From positions 62,001 through 126,000 of the forward strand of contig CALJKV010000102.1 in NCBI GenBank assembly GCA_937974245.1: a DNA stretch of 64,000 bases. Direction: 5' to 3'. Position numbers and translations under genes: made by a program. Under the pieces are notes generated by a model, which saw only the letters and a list, made by a program, of their open reading frames with translations, had not been told where the DNA came from and searched no databases. Positions 40,179 through 48,139 of this stretch are shown piece by piece. Each line of letters starts with the position of its first letter. The stretch's first letter is position 1. Source of the stretch: an uncultured Chloroflexota bacterium (GTDB taxonomy: Bacteria; Chloroflexota; Anaerolineae; Aggregatilineales; Phototrophicaceae).

Positions 40179-42425
40179 ATGAAGCGCTTACTCTATTTCG
40201 TCCCGTTCTTCTTATTACTCCTGGCGCTGCCCGTCCAGGCGCAGGTGGACTGCCCTGTGCCGCCACCCTGCCCACCCGGCTCCGTCTGTCCCCCGGTGCC
40301 AGTCTGCCCCCCGCCCATTGTTCCCGGTGTATTTACCAACCCGGAATGGCTGAAGATTGACTACCACCGCGTCACCGTGACCATCGAAAACCAGATCGCC
40401 ACGACGCAGGTTGACCTGGAGTTCGTCAACGAGGGCAACGGCCTGGCGGAAGGCACGTTCATTTTCCCACTGCCGGCGGAAGCCTCGGTAGACCAGCTCA
40501 CCATGTATATCAACGGCCAGCCGATTGAAGCCAAAATCCTGCGGGCGGACGAAGCGCGCGGCATCTACAACGAAATCGTGCGCCAGTACCGCGACCCGGC
40601 GCTGCTGGAATACATCGGCTCGAACGCGATCCAGGCCAACGTGTTCCCCATCCCGCCCGGCGAGTCGCGCCGTATCCAGATCAGTTACGGGCAGGTGCTG
40701 GAAGTCGAAAACGGGCTGATCCACTATGTGTATCCGTTGAAAGTGACGAACCTGCTCACGCCACGCCCGGTTGAGGAACTCAGCATCAGCGTGAACGCCC
40801 GCAGCAACGACCCGATCAGCAATATCTACTCGCCCAGCCACCCGGTAGCGATCAGCCGCGACGACGCCAACAACACCTTCCGCGTCGGCTTCGAGTCGGG
40901 CCAGTATGTGCCGGGCGACGACTTCAGCCTGTACTACGGCATCGCCAATGAAAACATCAACGTCAACCTGATTACCTACCGTGAAAGCGCCAATGAAGAC
41001 GGCTTCTTCATGCTGCTGGTGCAGCCGCCGGTCACCACGCCGGACGATCAGGTAATCCCGAAAGATGTCATTATCGTGCTGGATCAATCCGGCAGTATGT
41101 TTGGCGACAAATGGGATCAGGCCCGCGCTGCCGCCGAATACGTGCTGGAACACCTGAACCCGGAAGACCGCTTCAACATGGTTCTGTTCAGCACCGGCTG
41201 GCGCACCTACAGCACCCTGATGGAATCCCCGGCGCAGGTGCGCGGCGCGGTAGATTGGATTCGCGGCCAGGAAGCCATCGGCGGCACGGACATCAACGGC
41301 GCGCTGACATCGGCAATGGAAATGGCCGACCCGGAACGCCCGACGACCATCCTGTTTTTGACGGATGGGCTGGCAACTGAAGGCGAAGTGGAAACGGATG
41401 CCATCCTCAAGAATCTGGAAAACGCTGCCGCCCCCAATGTCCGTATTTTCACCTTTGGCGTGGGCGATGACGTGGATACCTTCCTGCTGGATGCGATTGT
41501 ACGCGACCATCGCGGCACGGGTTCGTATGTGCGCCCAAGCGAACGTATTGATGAGGAAGTCGCCGGGCTTTACAACAAGATCAGCGCGCCGGTGCTGACC
41601 GATGTCTCGCTCGATTTGGGTGGCATCGTGGTCGAAGATATGTATCCCGCTCAACTGCCCGACCTGTTTGCCGGAACACAGCTCACGCTGGTGGGACGCT
41701 ACCGGGGCAGCCTGGAAAACGCGACTATCACGCTGCGCGGCAAAGTCAACGGCGGTGACCAGACCTTCACTTATAGCAACCTGTCGTTCTCAGGTCGGGC
41801 AGGCGGCGACGCTTTCATCGCCCGGCTGTGGGCGACCCGCCGCATCGGGGACTTGCTCAACACGATCCGTCTGAACGGGGAAAATCCGGAACTGGTGGAC
41901 AGTGTGGTACGGTTGAGCGTGCGCTACGGTATCATCACACCCTATACCAGCTTCCTGATCGAAGAAGATGACATCCTGACACAGCAGGGACGTGCCAATG
42001 CCGCCAACACCTTCCGTCAAGAGGCTGAGGCGCTTTCGACCACCAGCAGCGGCGCAGGCGCAGTTGAGGCCGCCGATGCCGCCGCCGGGTTCGCCAACGC
42101 CCAAGCGCCAGCCCCGGCCATGACCCAGACTCCGCTGGGCACCCTGGCACCAGCAGGTAAAGATGGCGAAGGCACTGTCAGCGAATACGGCCAGACTGTG
42201 AATCCGATCCAGACCGTGAACAGCAAGACGTTCATCCTGCAAAATGGCGTGTGGACGGATACCACCTTTGAGCCGGATACCATGCAGACTCAGCCGGTCG
42301 TCTTCCTGAGCGATGCCTACTTCGCGCTGCTCGACAGTGTGCCGGAACTAGGCGACTACTTCGCCCTGGGTGAGCGCGTTATTGTGGTGTGGGACGGCGT
42401 GGCCTATGAGGTCGTGAGCGAGTAA
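40179..42425 (+). CDS. Secreted VIT and von Willebrand A domain protein
   Basis: 748 residues. A signal peptide (LLYFVPFFLLLLALPVQAQ) is followed by a Pro/Cys-rich stretch (residues 24-50, repeated CPPxPxCPP). The VIT domain (about 55-190, DYHRVTVTIENQIATTQVDLEF) and a VWA domain (about 295-470) follow. The VWA domain has an intact MIDAS, DQSGSM (D302, S304, S306), and GGTDINGAL. A C-terminal domain (about 470-748) includes an Ala-rich linker. This is the inter-alpha-trypsin-inhibitor heavy-chain plan, seen in bacteria as metal-dependent adhesion or complex scaffolds. GGAGG lies 6 nt before the ATG. A terminator follows. Confidence 0.9.
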   Translation: MKRLLYFVPFFLLLLALPVQAQVDCPVPPPCPPGSVCPPVPVCPPPIVPGVFTNPEWLKIDYHRVTVTIENQIATTQVDLEFVNEGNGLAEGTFIFPLPAEASVDQLTMYINGQPIEAKILRADEARGIYNEIVRQYRDPALLEYIGSNAIQANVFPIPPGESRRIQISYGQVLEVENGLIHYVYPLKVTNLLTPRPVEELSISVNARSNDPISNIYSPSHPVAISRDDANNTFRVGFESGQYVPGDDFSLYYGIANENINVNLITYRESANEDGFFMLLVQPPVTTPDDQVIPKDVIIVLDQSGSMFGDKWDQARAAAEYVLEHLNPEDRFNMVLFSTGWRTYSTLMESPAQVRGAVDWIRGQEAIGGTDINGALTSAMEMADPERPTTILFLTDGLATEGEVETDAILKNLENAAAPNVRIFTFGVGDDVDTFLLDAIVRDHRGTGSYVRPSERIDEEVAGLYNKISAPVLTDVSLDLGGIVVEDMYPAQLPDLFAGTQLTLVGRYRGSLENATITLRGKVNGGDQTFTYSNLSFSGRAGGDAFIARLWATRRIGDLLNTIRLNGENPELVDSVVRLSVRYGIITPYTSFLIEEDDILTQQGRANAANTFRQEAEALSTTSSGAGAVEAADAAAGFANAQAPAPAMTQTPLGTLAPAGKDGEGTVSEYGQTVNPIQTVNSKTFILQNGVWTDTTFEPDTMQTQPVVFLSDAYFALLDSVPELGDYFALGERVIVVWDGVAYEVVSE

Positions 42426-42447
42426 CCCGACTCGAACCCGTTTTCAA

Positions 42448-42476
42448 GCCCCTTTCCGCCCGGAGAGGGGCTTTTT
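42448..42476 (+). terminator. Rho-independent terminator of the VIT-VWA gene
   Basis: Stem GCCCCT (42448-42453) / AGGGGC (42466-42471) is followed by five T residues, 20 nt after the stop codon. The next gene converges from the right. Confidence 0.85.
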
Positions 42477-42488
42477 GTTGTCGGGCAT

Positions 42489-42872
42489 CTATGTGCTGAG
42501 GATATCTACCTTGACCAGTGGGCTGGCTGCTACCCATTCGTCCAGTTCATCACCATGATCGGGCATCCTCGCCAGAATTGCGGCCAGCACACGCCGCCGT
42601 TCGTCTTCATCCAGCACCGGGGTGGCCCGCGCGGGAAGGTCGGCAGTCACACTTTGCGTGAGATGGAAAGTGAAGTCGGGACTCGCCAGCAAATTTTCGT
42701 ACCAGTGGCGGCGTTTGCCTGGCGAGCCGGTGATATACAGTACCCCGGCTACGTTGTGGAAGAAGATTTCGATGCGGCGTGGCTGTCCGCTTATCCGCCC
42801 GATCGTGGTAATATCAATTAATCGTTCGGCGGCTAATGCCTGCTGAATTTGTACCTTCTGTGTCGTATTCAT
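42489..42872 (-). CDS. Deazaflavin-dependent nitroreductase-like protein (split beta-barrel)
   Basis: 127 residues. The pattern IDITTIGRISGQPRRIEIFFHNVAGVLYITG, then HWYENLLASPDFTFHL, is characteristic of the DDN/DUF385 split-barrel family, which binds F420 or flavins. The GxxSGxPR motif lines the cofactor phosphate site. Reported members reduce nitroimidazoles or quinones, and the native substrate is unknown. F420 use would fit a Chloroflexota host but no F420 synthesis gene is here. It is divergent from degV, sharing an 84-nt control region. Confidence 0.8.
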   Translation of the reverse strand: MNTTQKVQIQQALAAERLIDITTIGRISGQPRRIEIFFHNVAGVLYITGSPGKRRHWYENLLASPDFTFHLTQSVTADLPARATPVLDEDERRRVLAAILARMPDHGDELDEWVAASPLVKVDILST

Positions 42873-42909
42873 GGTTTTCTAATCTGATAGCCTTTACAGT
42901 CTGTGTAAG

Positions 42910-42930
42910 TATTGTATAGTTATTGTATAG
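42910..42930 (+). promoter_or_regulatory. Tandem TATTGTATAG repeat in a divergent promoter
   Basis: TATTGTATAG occurs at 42910-42919 and 42921-42930, an 11-bp period, 27 nt before the degV start. Each holds a possible -10-like TATAGT or TATAGA. It may be an alternative -10 pair or a direct-repeat binding site. No -35 is clear. Confidence 0.4.
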
Positions 42931-42956
42931 AGCAAGAGAGATGCAGAAAGTGTACC

Positions 42957-43820
42957 ATGTCCCAAAATGCTATCGCAATTATCACTGACAGCACCTGCGA
43001 TCTGCCAGACGACAGGATCGCTCAGTATGGTTTCCAGGTCGTGCCCATGCAGCTTATCTGGGGGTCGCAACTGCTGCGCGACCGGGTGGACATCCAAGCG
43101 GACGCCTTCTACCAGCGCCTTGTCAGCGACTCAGCCTACCCCACGACGTCACAGCCCACCCCAGCGGACTTTGTGGCCGCGATCCAGCAAGCACAGACCA
43201 GCGGCGCAACGGAAGCGATTATCTTCACAATCAGCGGACAGATGAGCAATACCTACAATTCAGCCCGGCTGGCGGGTGAGATGGTGGACTTTCCGGTAAC
43301 GATTGTGGACTCTAAAGCCAATTCGATGAGCCTCGGCTGGCAGCTCATGGCCGCCGCCCGCGTTCGTGACGGCGGAGGCAGCGCTGCGGACATGCTGGCT
43401 GCTGCCGAACGGGTACGCGCCAACACCGTCACGCTGCTCTATGTGGATACGCTTGAATATCTGCAAAAAGGCGGGCGAATCAGCCTGGCGGCTCGCTGGG
43501 TCGGGACGATTCTGGACCTCAAGCCGCTGCTGCACGTTGACCATCAAACCGGCAAAATCGAACCCAATTCCCGCGCCCGTACCCGGGGACAAGCGCTGGA
43601 CAAGATGTATACAACTTTTTTCAGCCAGCTTGATACCGACCAGCCCTTACATGTCGCCGTGATGCACGGCAATGTACCCGCACTGGCCCGCGAAGTGGCT
43701 GACCGCATCCAACAGGAATACCAACCGGTGGAAATGGTGACAGCCCTCACGTCACCGGTGATGGGTGTCCATACCGGGCCGGGAGCACTGGCACTGTGCG
43801 GGTACGCGGGGAACTTCTAG
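42957..43820 (+). CDS. DegV family fatty-acid-binding protein
   Basis: 287 residues from ATG 42957 (GAAAG 6 nt upstream). The N-terminus IAIITDSTCDLPDDRI holds the DegV signature. Further conserved parts are YPTTSQPTPADF, ISGQMSNTYNSARLA, VDTLEYLQKGGRISLAARWVG and a final TSPVMGVHTGPGALAL. DegV/FakB proteins bind a fatty acid; FakB partners present it to the kinase FakA to feed phospholipid synthesis. FakA is not in the window, so its use here is inferred from the family. The stop lies 10 nt from that of the convergent response regulator. Confidence 0.92.
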   Translation: MSQNAIAIITDSTCDLPDDRIAQYGFQVVPMQLIWGSQLLRDRVDIQADAFYQRLVSDSAYPTTSQPTPADFVAAIQQAQTSGATEAIIFTISGQMSNTYNSARLAGEMVDFPVTIVDSKANSMSLGWQLMAAARVRDGGGSAADMLAAAERVRANTVTLLYVDTLEYLQKGGRISLAARWVGTILDLKPLLHVDHQTGKIEPNSRARTRGQALDKMYTTFFSQLDTDQPLHVAVMHGNVPALAREVADRIQQEYQPVEMVTALTSPVMGVHTGPGALALCGYAGNF

Positions 43821-43830
43821 AGTACCGCGG

Positions 43831-44487
43831 TTAATCCGGCCTGTCAGCGGAAGGGGACACTGCATCCGGTGTGGAGGCGCTGCCCTCTTCGGTCTTTGCT
43901 TCTGCCAGAGGTGTATTCGTAGGGACAGGCGGCTTCCCATCCGGGGAAGCACCATGTTCTGGCTTTGGCAGCGGTACATTCAGAGCCGGGGACGCAGCCG
44001 ACAGCCGATCCGAGTCGGATGATTTGGGTATAAATAAGGGACTCATCTGACCCGGCACGCCCGCCGGTTCAGGTGTGTCCAGCGTTTTCGGTTTTGCGGC
44101 CTTCGTTTCTGCCGCCGCCGGTGACGCCACGCGGGAGGAAAATCTTTCAAACAATGTCACCAGGTCAGCGATGGGCAGCGGTTTGGCGATATACTCGTCA
44201 CATCCGGCAGCCAGGCAGCGTTCACGATCACCAACCATTGCGTAGGCTGTCACCGCAATAATGGGCAGTTTATGCCCGTCAGCCCGGAGTCTACGCACCA
44301 CGTCTAACCCGGTCAAGGAGCCGGGTAGTTGAATATCCATCAGCACAATGTCCGGTTGGTCACGTTCAAAGTTCTCTAACGCCGTTGTGCCATTCATATA
44401 AGTGACCACATCGTGCTTACCAATTCGCGCCACGCGTTCCACCAGGGAAAGATTAGCCGGGTTATCTTCTACATACAAGATGCGCAC
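43831..44487 (-). CDS. Response regulator, receiver domain with disordered tail
   Basis: About 218 residues from GTG 44487, giving the usual N-terminus RILYVEDNPANL; TTG 44493 overlaps the kinase stop. Receiver domain (1-120): acidic pair E7/D8, phospho-acceptor D51 in IVLMDIQLPG, AVTAYAM (Thr switch) and KPLP (Lys). The remaining 100 residues are Pro/Ala/Ser/Lys/Glu-rich with no DNA-binding or enzymatic domain. Single-domain regulators of this DivK/CheY kind relay signals by protein contact. It directly follows the kinase gene (GAGAGG about 8 nt upstream) and is its likely partner. Confidence 0.9.
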   Translation of the reverse strand: MRILYVEDNPANLSLVERVARIGKHDVVTYMNGTTALENFERDQPDIVLMDIQLPGSLTGLDVVRRLRADGHKLPIIAVTAYAMVGDRERCLAAGCDEYIAKPLPIADLVTLFERFSSRVASPAAAETKAAKPKTLDTPEPAGVPGQMSPLFIPKSSDSDRLSAASPALNVPLPKPEHGASPDGKPPVPTNTPLAEAKTEEGSASTPDAVSPSADRPD

Positions 44488-44489
44488 GA

Positions 44490-45965
44490 TCAACCCCTCT
44501 CTTCCTGCTTAGCCGGATTCAAAACCAGCAAAGGGCGCGGTCTGGTATCTAATCCTTCCGGATAACGCGGCAGCCACACATGAAACGTACTCCCTTTGCC
44601 CACTTCACTCTCCACCCAGATACGCCCATCCATTAAATTCAGCAACTGGCGCGAAATCGCCAACCCCAGGCCAGCGCCTGAACGCGGGTCGCGTCCAATC
44701 GATTCTGCCTGCTTGAACTCCTCAAAAATCAAGGCGTGATTCTTGGAGTCAATACCGCTACCAGTATCCTTGACGCTCAAGCGCACGCCTTCGCCATCGG
44801 CACGCCCAAGCAAGGTGATCGAACCGGTCTCGGTGAACTTAGCCGCGTTGCTAAACAGATTAAGCAGCACCTGGCGCACCCGGCTTTCATCAGCCAGCAA
44901 ATCAGGTAGGTCAGCGGCCAGGTCTGTCTCCAGGCGGATAGGTTTGTTCCCTATCAATCCGGCTGCGGTAGAGAGTACCATATCAGCCACCGGCTGAATG
45001 CGTACACGTTCAGAGCGAATATCCAGCTTACCAGCATCCACCCTGGAAATATCCAGAATGTCGTTAATCAAACTGAGGAGCTGCCGTCCACTGGTATGAA
45101 TCTGTCCCAGGTCGCTCTGGTAGGCATCGGGCAACGACACGCCATCATACATGGACGGAAAACTCAGCATGGTTTCGCTGAAGCCAATGATAGCATTGAG
45201 CGGAGTCCGCAGTTCATGGCTCATATTGGCAAGGAACTGACCGCGATAGTGCTTGGCTTCCTCCGCAGCGGCACGAGCAAACTCAAGCTGCTGGTTTGTT
45301 TCCTGAAGCTGCTCAGAAAGCGCCTGGGTACGCAGCAGAGTGCGCTCCAGCAGCTGCCGGTTATCAAAAAGCGCCTGGGTCGTCTTCCGCTCTTTCTGGT
45401 AATTTTGCAGCGCCCATTCCGTAACAGCGAAAAGCTCCCCGCTGCTTTGTGCCGCCAGCAAGGCGCTCAAAAATGTCAGCAGGATGGCAAAGACCTGGTG
45501 GGTCCCCAGGGAGTCAAAATTACCCCGCCCGATAAATGGCGCAAAAATGATAGTCAGCGTGGTAATTATCGCCAGGATGAATGTATTCGATGGCGCGACC
45601 AGCAGGCCGACGATGAACACGATTACCGGGAATACAAAGGGCATGAGCTGCGAAACAACAGCGTCTCCGCTGCCAAGCGCGATGCCAACCGCAGCAATAG
45701 TGCCAAGCGCATACGACCAGACTGCAAAGTAGAATTTTTCACGCGCGAGGAAGAGCCGCGCTCCCAGACAGCCTGCTGATGCGCTCAGAATTACCATCAT
45801 CCAGCCCGCAACATTGTACTTTTGCAGCGTCCCAATACTGAACAGAATCCAGAAGGCGACGAAACACCCTATCAGGGTCACTTTCCAGAGCGTATCGAGC
45901 CGGTCGGTTCGAACTTCGTTGGCAAAGTCCTGATTGGTAGGGATATTTGGGGTACTCATGGTCAT
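44490..45965 (-). CDS. Membrane sensor histidine kinase
   Basis: About 491 residues from ATG 45965; TTG 45983 and ATG 45959 are alternatives. Six hydrophobic helices (about 25-170) form a membrane sensor, followed by a coiled coil (190-235), the HisKA domain with ANMSHELRTPLNAIIGF (phospho-His 250), and HATPase_c with LLNLFSNAAKFTETG (N box), VKDTGSGID (G1), FEEFKQAES (F box) and GAGLGLAISRQL (G2). It lacks a periplasmic loop large enough for a ligand domain, so it may sense the membrane itself. It forms an operon with the response regulator behind it. Upstream lies a divergent intergenic region before an ABC operon. Confidence 0.93.
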   Translation of the reverse strand: MTMSTPNIPTNQDFANEVRTDRLDTLWKVTLIGCFVAFWILFSIGTLQKYNVAGWMMVILSASAGCLGARLFLAREKFYFAVWSYALGTIAAVGIALGSGDAVVSQLMPFVFPVIVFIVGLLVAPSNTFILAIITTLTIIFAPFIGRGNFDSLGTHQVFAILLTFLSALLAAQSSGELFAVTEWALQNYQKERKTTQALFDNRQLLERTLLRTQALSEQLQETNQQLEFARAAAEEAKHYRGQFLANMSHELRTPLNAIIGFSETMLSFPSMYDGVSLPDAYQSDLGQIHTSGRQLLSLINDILDISRVDAGKLDIRSERVRIQPVADMVLSTAAGLIGNKPIRLETDLAADLPDLLADESRVRQVLLNLFSNAAKFTETGSITLLGRADGEGVRLSVKDTGSGIDSKNHALIFEEFKQAESIGRDPRSGAGLGLAISRQLLNLMDGRIWVESEVGKGSTFHVWLPRYPEGLDTRPRPLLVLNPAKQEERG

Positions 45966-46104
45966 GGTACATTCCCAATTCAAAATAGATTGTAATTAAA
46001 AATTATTATACACACGCTTGCTGTAATAAGGCGTAAGATTTGATTGCATTTTTCTAACAAACCGATATTGGCCGCCGTTTGACCTGCTTTCGGGACGATT
46101 ATCA

Positions 46105-46124
46105 CCCCCCAATCATTAGGGGGG
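46105..46124. repeat. Poly-C/poly-G hairpin in divergent intergenic region
   Basis: CCCCCC (46105-46110), AATCATTA, GGGGGG (46119-46124) is a perfect 6-bp GC hairpin, extendable with flanking CA/CG bases. It sits in the 300-nt gap between the kinase gene (minus) and the ABC gene (plus). No T run follows. The role is unknown. Confidence 0.45.
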
Positions 46125-46167
46125 CGATGAACCTAAAAGCGTGTTATCATGACAGTGTGTTTATTAG

Positions 46168-46235
46168 ATCAGCCTGATTATATATTTAGCTTTGTCTAAT
46201 CAGTTTGCTTTCTGAACCGCTGCCAACCTGGCAGC
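46168..46235 (+). promoter_or_regulatory. Leader region of the ABC-2 operon with two palindromes
   Basis: ATCAGCCTGAT (46168-46178, a perfect odd palindrome) and, further down, GCTGCCA-ACC-TGGCAGC (46219-46235, 7-bp stem with 3-nt loop) lie upstream of the ATPase start at 46266. The first could be an operator. The second would be in the 5' leader about 30 nt before the ATG, where it might affect translation. AAGGGGTG is the likely ribosome-binding site. Confidence 0.4.
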
Positions 46236-46265
46236 TCTACTTTATATTGATTTAAGGGGTGCACT

Positions 46266-47174
46266 ATGCGTTCCTCACCAGATATTGTGATCCATACCGA
46301 GAGGTTGACCAAGCGCTACAGCAAATTGCTGGCACTGGATAACCTGAATCTGGACGTACAGCGCGGTGAAATCTTCGGCTACCTGGGGCCGAACGGCGCG
46401 GGTAAAACCACAACGATCCGACTGCTACTCGACTTTATCCGTCCAACTAGCGGAAAATCCATCGTGCTGGGGCTAGATGCCCAGGCACAGAGCGTGACAC
46501 TCCACCAACATATCGGCAATCTGCCGGGCGAACTATCCCTATGGAACCACATGACCGGATGGGAAGTCGTCCGCTACCTGGGCGGGCTGCGGGATGGTGT
46601 GGATGAGCGCTATGTAAGCGAACTGGCCGACCGGTTGGAAATGGACATGACGCGCAAAGTCAAAGCCTGTTCTTCCGGCATGAAACGCAAGTTGGGACTG
46701 ATTCAGGCACTCATGCACAAGCCCGACCTGCTCATCCTGGATGAGCCAACCAACGGCCTCGACCCGCTGGTGCAGCAGACGTTCCACAAGCTGATGCGCG
46801 AGGTTGCGGCGGAAGGTCGAACTGTGTTTATGTCATCCCACAATTTACCGGAAGTGGAGGCCACCTGTGACCGGGTGGGCATCCTGCGGGAAGGACGACT
46901 GCGGGCTGTCGAGCGGATCAGCGACCTGAAGCAGGTGCGCTTCCGCTGGATGACTCTGCGGGTTGCAGGTCAAGCTGACCCGACCCGGTTTGCAACTCTG
47001 CCGGGTGTTTCCGACGTCACGCACCACAATGGCACAATTCGCTTTCGCGTCACTGGCGAGCTTGACCCGGTGATTAAGGCCGCCGCCCAGCATCATGTTC
47101 TAGACATGGCCTATGAAGAACCCACTCTGGAAGAAATCTTCCTGGAATACTACGGGGAGGAGAAATCATCATGA
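46266..47174 (+). CDS. ABC-2-type exporter ATP-binding protein
   Basis: 302 residues. The nucleotide-binding domain has Walker A GPNGAGKTTT, a degenerate signature SSGMKRKLGLIQAL (in place of LSGGQ), Walker B LLILDEPTNGLD, the SSHNLPEVE switch region with His, and a C-terminal accessory domain of about 80 residues (residues 220-302), ending EPTLEEIFLEYYG, typical of the DrrA/CcmA-like drug or lipid exporters. It pairs with the downstream permease and overlaps it by 4 nt. Substrate is unknown; members export antibiotics, polysaccharides or lipids. Confidence 0.92.
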   Translation: MRSSPDIVIHTERLTKRYSKLLALDNLNLDVQRGEIFGYLGPNGAGKTTTIRLLLDFIRPTSGKSIVLGLDAQAQSVTLHQHIGNLPGELSLWNHMTGWEVVRYLGGLRDGVDERYVSELADRLEMDMTRKVKACSSGMKRKLGLIQALMHKPDLLILDEPTNGLDPLVQQTFHKLMREVAAEGRTVFMSSHNLPEVEATCDRVGILREGRLRAVERISDLKQVRFRWMTLRVAGQADPTRFATLPGVSDVTHHNGTIRFRVTGELDPVIKAAAQHHVLDMAYEEPTLEEIFLEYYGEEKSS

Positions 47175-47980
47175 ACAATCCGGGTATCATCTTCAAACGC
47201 ACGTTATGGGATTCGCGCATGGGAATCATCGGCTGGGGGGTTGGCGTCGGGCTAATCACGCTGCTGATTGTTGTCTTGTTTCCAACCATTACACAGATTA
47301 AGGGCTTTGCGGAAATGCTGGAAAGCCCGATTTACAAAGCCTTCCTGGGAGAAGCAGCAGACGCCGCCGCCTTCCTGACGCCCGAAGGATTCCTCGCGGT
47401 TTATGTGGTCGCCTTCACCCCACTCTACCTGGCGATTTACCTGGTCATGCTGGGGCTGAATGTCACCGCCGGGGAAGAAGAGCGCGGCACGATTGATCTG
47501 CTGATGAGTACGCCTATCCCACGCTGGCAGGTCATTGTGGAGAAGTTTCTGGCAATCGTCGTTATCACGCTGCTGATTCTGGCGATTAACTTCGCGCTGG
47601 GACTGGCCGGCCTGCTCATCACCCCGGACATGACCGTTTCTCCGATACGGTTGGCCGAAGGTTCGCTGGCGATGCTGCCGGTTTCGGTACTGATGGCGGC
47701 CTTGGCGATGCTACTGGCAACCGTCACCCGTTCGCGTGGGCTGGCTGGTGGGTTAACCGGCGCGGTTATCATCGCATCGTACATGATTACCACCCTCTCA
47801 GAAGTCGCTACCGAAGCCCTTGGCCCGGTGAAGCCACTCTCGTTCTTCACCTACCATCACAGCGTCCAGATCATGCGTGAGGGCATCCTGTGGGGGGACT
47901 TCCTGCTGCTCTCAACAATCACCGTAGTCATGGTAGGACTGGCGTTATTCTTCTTCCAGCGACGGGACTTAGCCGTGTAA
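47171..47980 (+). CDS. ABC-2-type transporter permease
   Basis: 269 residues with about six transmembrane helices. The N-terminal helix MGIIGWGVGVGLITLLIVVLF and the cytoplasmic coupling region TAGEEERGTIDLLMSTPIPRWQVIVEKF are hallmarks of ABC-2 permeases, with E-ER-G-x-x-LLxxxP-R preceding helix 3. It starts inside the end of the ATPase gene (ATGA), so it is translationally coupled. A 9-bp hairpin lies about 35 nt past its stop. Together they form a complete exporter of the half-permease type, probably acting as a dimer. Confidence 0.9.
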   Translation: MNNPGIIFKRTLWDSRMGIIGWGVGVGLITLLIVVLFPTITQIKGFAEMLESPIYKAFLGEAADAAAFLTPEGFLAVYVVAFTPLYLAIYLVMLGLNVTAGEEERGTIDLLMSTPIPRWQVIVEKFLAIVVITLLILAINFALGLAGLLITPDMTVSPIRLAEGSLAMLPVSVLMAALAMLLATVTRSRGLAGGLTGAVIIASYMITTLSEVATEALGPVKPLSFFTYHHSVQIMREGILWGDFLLLSTITVVMVGLALFFFQRRDLAV

Positions 47981-48014
47981 GTTGCGAGCAAATGAAGGCA
48001 CATTTCGGATCACG

Positions 48015-48041
48015 ACAAGGGGCTTCACTGCGGCCCCTTGT
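48015..48041 (+). terminator. Hairpin after the ABC-2 operon
   Basis: ACAAGGGGC (48015-48023) pairs perfectly with GCCCCTTGT (48033-48041) around a 9-nt loop. It is followed by CCGCTGTTTG, so the T run is poor. It lies between the permease stop (47980) and the malQ promoter region. Confidence 0.6.
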
Positions 48042-48087
48042 CCGCTGTTTGCCTGCTTCACACTGCCACACCAGCGCCACGATGCGT

Positions 48088-48093
48088 TATAAT
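48088..48093 (+). promoter_or_regulatory. Probable -10 box of malQ
   Basis: A perfect TATAAT (48088-48093), 46 nt upstream of the malQ start and downstream of the hairpin that closes the ABC operon. The -35 is poor (TGCCAC at 48064-48069, 18-nt spacing), so an activator may assist. Confidence 0.5.
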
Positions 48094-48139
48094 CCTCACC
48101 GGTGTTGGATAACCTTTAGAAGAATGACAAGGAACACAC

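Noticed and set aside
40215..41654. A 479-codon open frame opposite the VIT-VWA gene
   Set aside because: It is low-complexity His/Arg/Val-rich sequence produced by the codon bias of the real gene, with no start context.
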